NCBI GenBank assembly: GCA_023255285.1
Contig: JALRIY010000084.1
Span: 1 to 9,305 of the forward strand
Origin: Algoriphagus sp.
GTDB taxonomy: Bacteria > Bacteroidota > Bacteroidia > Cytophagales > Cyclobacteriaceae
DNA: 9,305 nt
Reading direction: 5' to 3'
A program made the position numbers and the translations under genes. The notes beneath the pieces were generated by a model. That model made no database searches and was not told where the DNA came from. It saw only the letters and a program-made list of their open reading frames with translations. Below, piece by piece: positions 7,375 to 9,305 of the stretch. Positions within the stretch are counted from its first letter, which is position 1. Each line of letters opens with the position of its first letter.

Positions 7375-9305
7375 TTACGGTTGATTGATTTGAGAAAGAA
7401 CCAATGCCAAGGTGGCCAGTCCGGTGGTGACGCCTACTAATTCTCCTAAACGAAGTGGGATTTTAGGACCTTTGCTTGGAATGATCACTTCGGCTCCTGG
7501 TTCTACAGCAGGATAGCTGCGAACGCCAAAGAACCCTTTTGTTCGTTTTACTGCCCCATTTGCATAGACAACATAGGTTTGCTTGCGGTTGGCTCTTCGG
7601 TCAAATCCACCTGCTCCATTGATGTAAAACCGAAGTCCACGGCCTTGCTCGTGTCTTAATGTAGTTGGATATACTACATCTCCACGCATACGAACGGTTT
7701 GCAAGAGTTTGGGTACATTTAGAATATCGCCTTCTTCCAAAAGGAGGTCTTCTTCAGAACCAGGATTGGCTAATATTTTTTCTAGGTTGATGGCAACAGC
7801 TTCCGTTTCCTTGATTTTTACGGCTAGTCCTGGGGTTTCAGCAGCAATTTGATCCAATGACTCTCGTTTTGCATTGTTGGCTGTAGAATCCTTTTTTTCT
7901 ACTTTTTCCTTTGGAAGGTCTCTGAATAGTCGAATGAGAAGTTCTTCCTGTGCTTCAGGATTGGGTAGATTTTCTTTAAGTAATTCGCGGAGTGCCTCTA
8001 AATTTTTCTGTCTCCGTACTTGCTCAGATTCGGTGTTGAAAAACTCTGTTTTGCGAATCAAGGTAGCCCCTTTGGTATAGGCAAATTGATTTATCCCTCC
8101 AGCTCTTTTTACCAAATCAGAAATTCGGTCTACACTTGTTTGAATCGCAAAAATTCCTGGTGAATTGACCTGTCCTTCTACCGAAACAAGTCGCTGCATG
8201 GTAAAATTGGCACGCTTTCGAACAATCACTTGATCAAAAGGCTTCAAGAATAGGGCATTCGGGTTAAAGGATAAATCTGGATTGATGGAGGTGGTAATAA
8301 TATCCGATAGCGTACCCGAATCTGAATCTTCCAATCTTCTAGCGATCTCGATGTCATTCAGGTTGGCAGATTCCTGCAGCCCTCCTGCGGTTAAAATTAG
8401 TTCTTCAGGGGTCATTCCTGCCGCATAGGGATAGGTACCTGGACGCTTTACCTCTCCTAGGATTTGGATGTATCGTTCGTTTTGCACATCATAAATACTA
8501 GAAATTCGGATTACATCCTCGCGTTGCAAGACCAAATCTTCTTGGCGACCTTCTAGTACAGCTTGAAGATTTACTTCCAGAATCTCTGCACTTAAATCTC
8601 TTTTGGTTCGCAAGATGCTGGCGCGCTGGGTATAGGCGTCTCCTTTCAGGCCATCTGCATTTTTAATTAATTGAGTTAGGGTTAGTCCTTCTGTTAGTGA
8701 AAAAACTCCGGGTCGAAATACCGCCCCTTTAATTTGAATTCGGTTGCTATAGCGGTCAATAATTCTTCCAACAGTCACCTCATCTCCTCCCTTCAGGTTA
8801 AAAAGCCCGAGTTGGTTTTGATAGACATCCGAAATGGAGCGTTGATTACCTGTGATGCGAGAGATGGAAATGCGGTCCTTAAAAGCCAGATCTGTGTAGC
8901 CTCCTGCATAGCGGATGAGGTCTTCTAAAGTATCTTCTGGAGTAATTTCAAAGAATAAGGGGCGCTTTACTTCGCCAATCATTTTCACTCTAGCCAAGTA
9001 GGGGTTGACCAAGATGACGTCTTGGTCTTGGAGTTGCACGTCCAAATTTGCGGTTCCATTGATGAGTAGCTCATACACGTCAATTTCCGCAATCTTTTTG
9101 TTGTTTCGAATGAGTTGAATTGCCCGTAAAGTTCCCATGTCTGATGGGCCTCCTGCCGCATAGAGGGCGTTGAATACCGTAGAAAACGCACTCAAAGTGA
9201 AGGTTCCGGGTAAGCGAACTTCATTTAAAATATGCACTTTAATGGTTTTGACATTGCCCAGAGACACTTGCAAAAATGTCTTTGGATTTGATCCAGATAG
9301 TCCAG
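7375..9305 (-). CDS. Polysaccharide export protein with multiple SLBB domains (Wza/OPX-related), 5' partial
   Basis: The C-terminal 642 or so residues of a large export protein, probably periplasmic to outer-membrane, working with the co-polymerase to secrete polymer. The frame runs off the right edge: ten sense codons (GLSGSNPKTF) lie upstream of the TTG at 9273, so that TTG is not the true start. Numbering from 9273, six SLBB-like repeats begin near 11 (IKVHILNEVRLPGTF), 95 (RVKMIGEVKRPLFF), 178 (RIQIKGAVFRPGVF), 268 (YIQILGEVKRPGTY), 361 (RLVSVEGQVNSPGIF) and 526 (TVRMRGDVVYPTTL). Most end in a D/E-x-V/I-x-V strand. A charged, probably helical linker fills 412-506 between repeats five and six. 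A hydrophobic helix, GELVGVTTGLATLALVLSQI, closes the protein at 610-629. The Poly_export N-terminal domain and any signal peptide would be outside the window. The TAA stop is 5 bases before the co-polymerase ATG. Confidence 0.92.
   Translation of the reverse strand, partial: GLSGSNPKTFLQVSLGNVKTIKVHILNEVRLPGTFTLSAFSTVFNALYAAGGPSDMGTLRAIQLIRNNKKIAEIDVYELLINGTANLDVQLQDQDVILVNPYLARVKMIGEVKRPLFFEITPEDTLEDLIRYAGGYTDLAFKDRISISRITGNQRSISDVYQNQLGLFNLKGGDEVTVGRIIDRYSNRIQIKGAVFRPGVFSLTEGLTLTQLIKNADGLKGDAYTQRASILRTKRDLSAEILEVNLQAVLEGRQEDLVLQREDVIRISSIYDVQNERYIQILGEVKRPGTYPYAAGMTPEELILTAGGLQESANLNDIEIARRLEDSDSGTLSDIITTSINPDLSFNPNALFLKPFDQVIVRKRANFTMQRLVSVEGQVNSPGIFAIQTSVDRISDLVKRAGGINQFAYTKGATLIRKTEFFNTESEQVRRQKNLEALRELLKENLPNPEAQEELLIRLFRDLPKEKVEKKDSTANNAKRESLDQIAAETPGLAVKIKETEAVAINLEKILANPGSEEDLLLEEGDILNVPKLLQTVRMRGDVVYPTTLRHEQGRGLRFYINGAGGFDRRANRKQTYVVYANGAVKRTKGFFGVRSYPAVEPGAEVIIPSKGPKIPLRLGELVGVTTGLATLALVLSQINQP

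Overview
The window carries most of a Wzx/Wzy-type exopolysaccharide or capsule gene cluster. All seven convincing genes lie on the minus strand and are tightly packed, so they are read from high to low coordinates. The organism is most likely a member of the Bacteroidota, probably a Cytophagales relative such as the Algoriphagus/Cyclobacterium group. This is inferred from the long multi-SLBB export protein, the glycine-rich Bacteroidota-style chain-length protein, moderate to low GC, and mostly weak Shine-Dalgarno sequences. The genus is a guess.

Layout in transcription order. (1) 9305-7375: a polysaccharide export protein with six SLBB-like repeats, whose 5' end lies beyond the right edge of the window. 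(2) 7369-6302: a Wzz/GumC-type polysaccharide co-polymerase without a kinase domain. (3) 6289-4964: a Wzx flippase. (4) 4963-4013: a family 2 glycosyltransferase. (5) 4012-3724: a 289-base gap without a convincing gene, tiled by tiny overlapping reading frames. (6) 3723-2332: a Wzy-like polymerase using a TTG start. (7) 2366-1209: a family 4 glycosyltransferase overlapping the end of wzy. (8) 1177-47: a DUF1972-type glycosyltransferase. Bases 1-46 hold no recognisable gene.

How it fits together (family knowledge plus inference): the three glycosyltransferases add sugars to a lipid-linked repeat unit on the cytoplasmic face. Wzx flips the unit, Wzy polymerises it in the periplasm, the co-polymerase sets chain length, and the SLBB protein forms or contacts the export channel. 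The window has no initiating sugar-phosphate transferase, no tyrosine kinase or phosphatase, and no nucleotide-sugar synthesis genes; these would have to lie outside it.

The gene families are all well known and I see no clearly new system. The places most worth a second look are the 289-base gap before wzy, the GC step between the AT-rich central genes and the DUF1972 gene, and a Glu-to-Lys change at a usually catalytic position in the DUF1972 enzyme.
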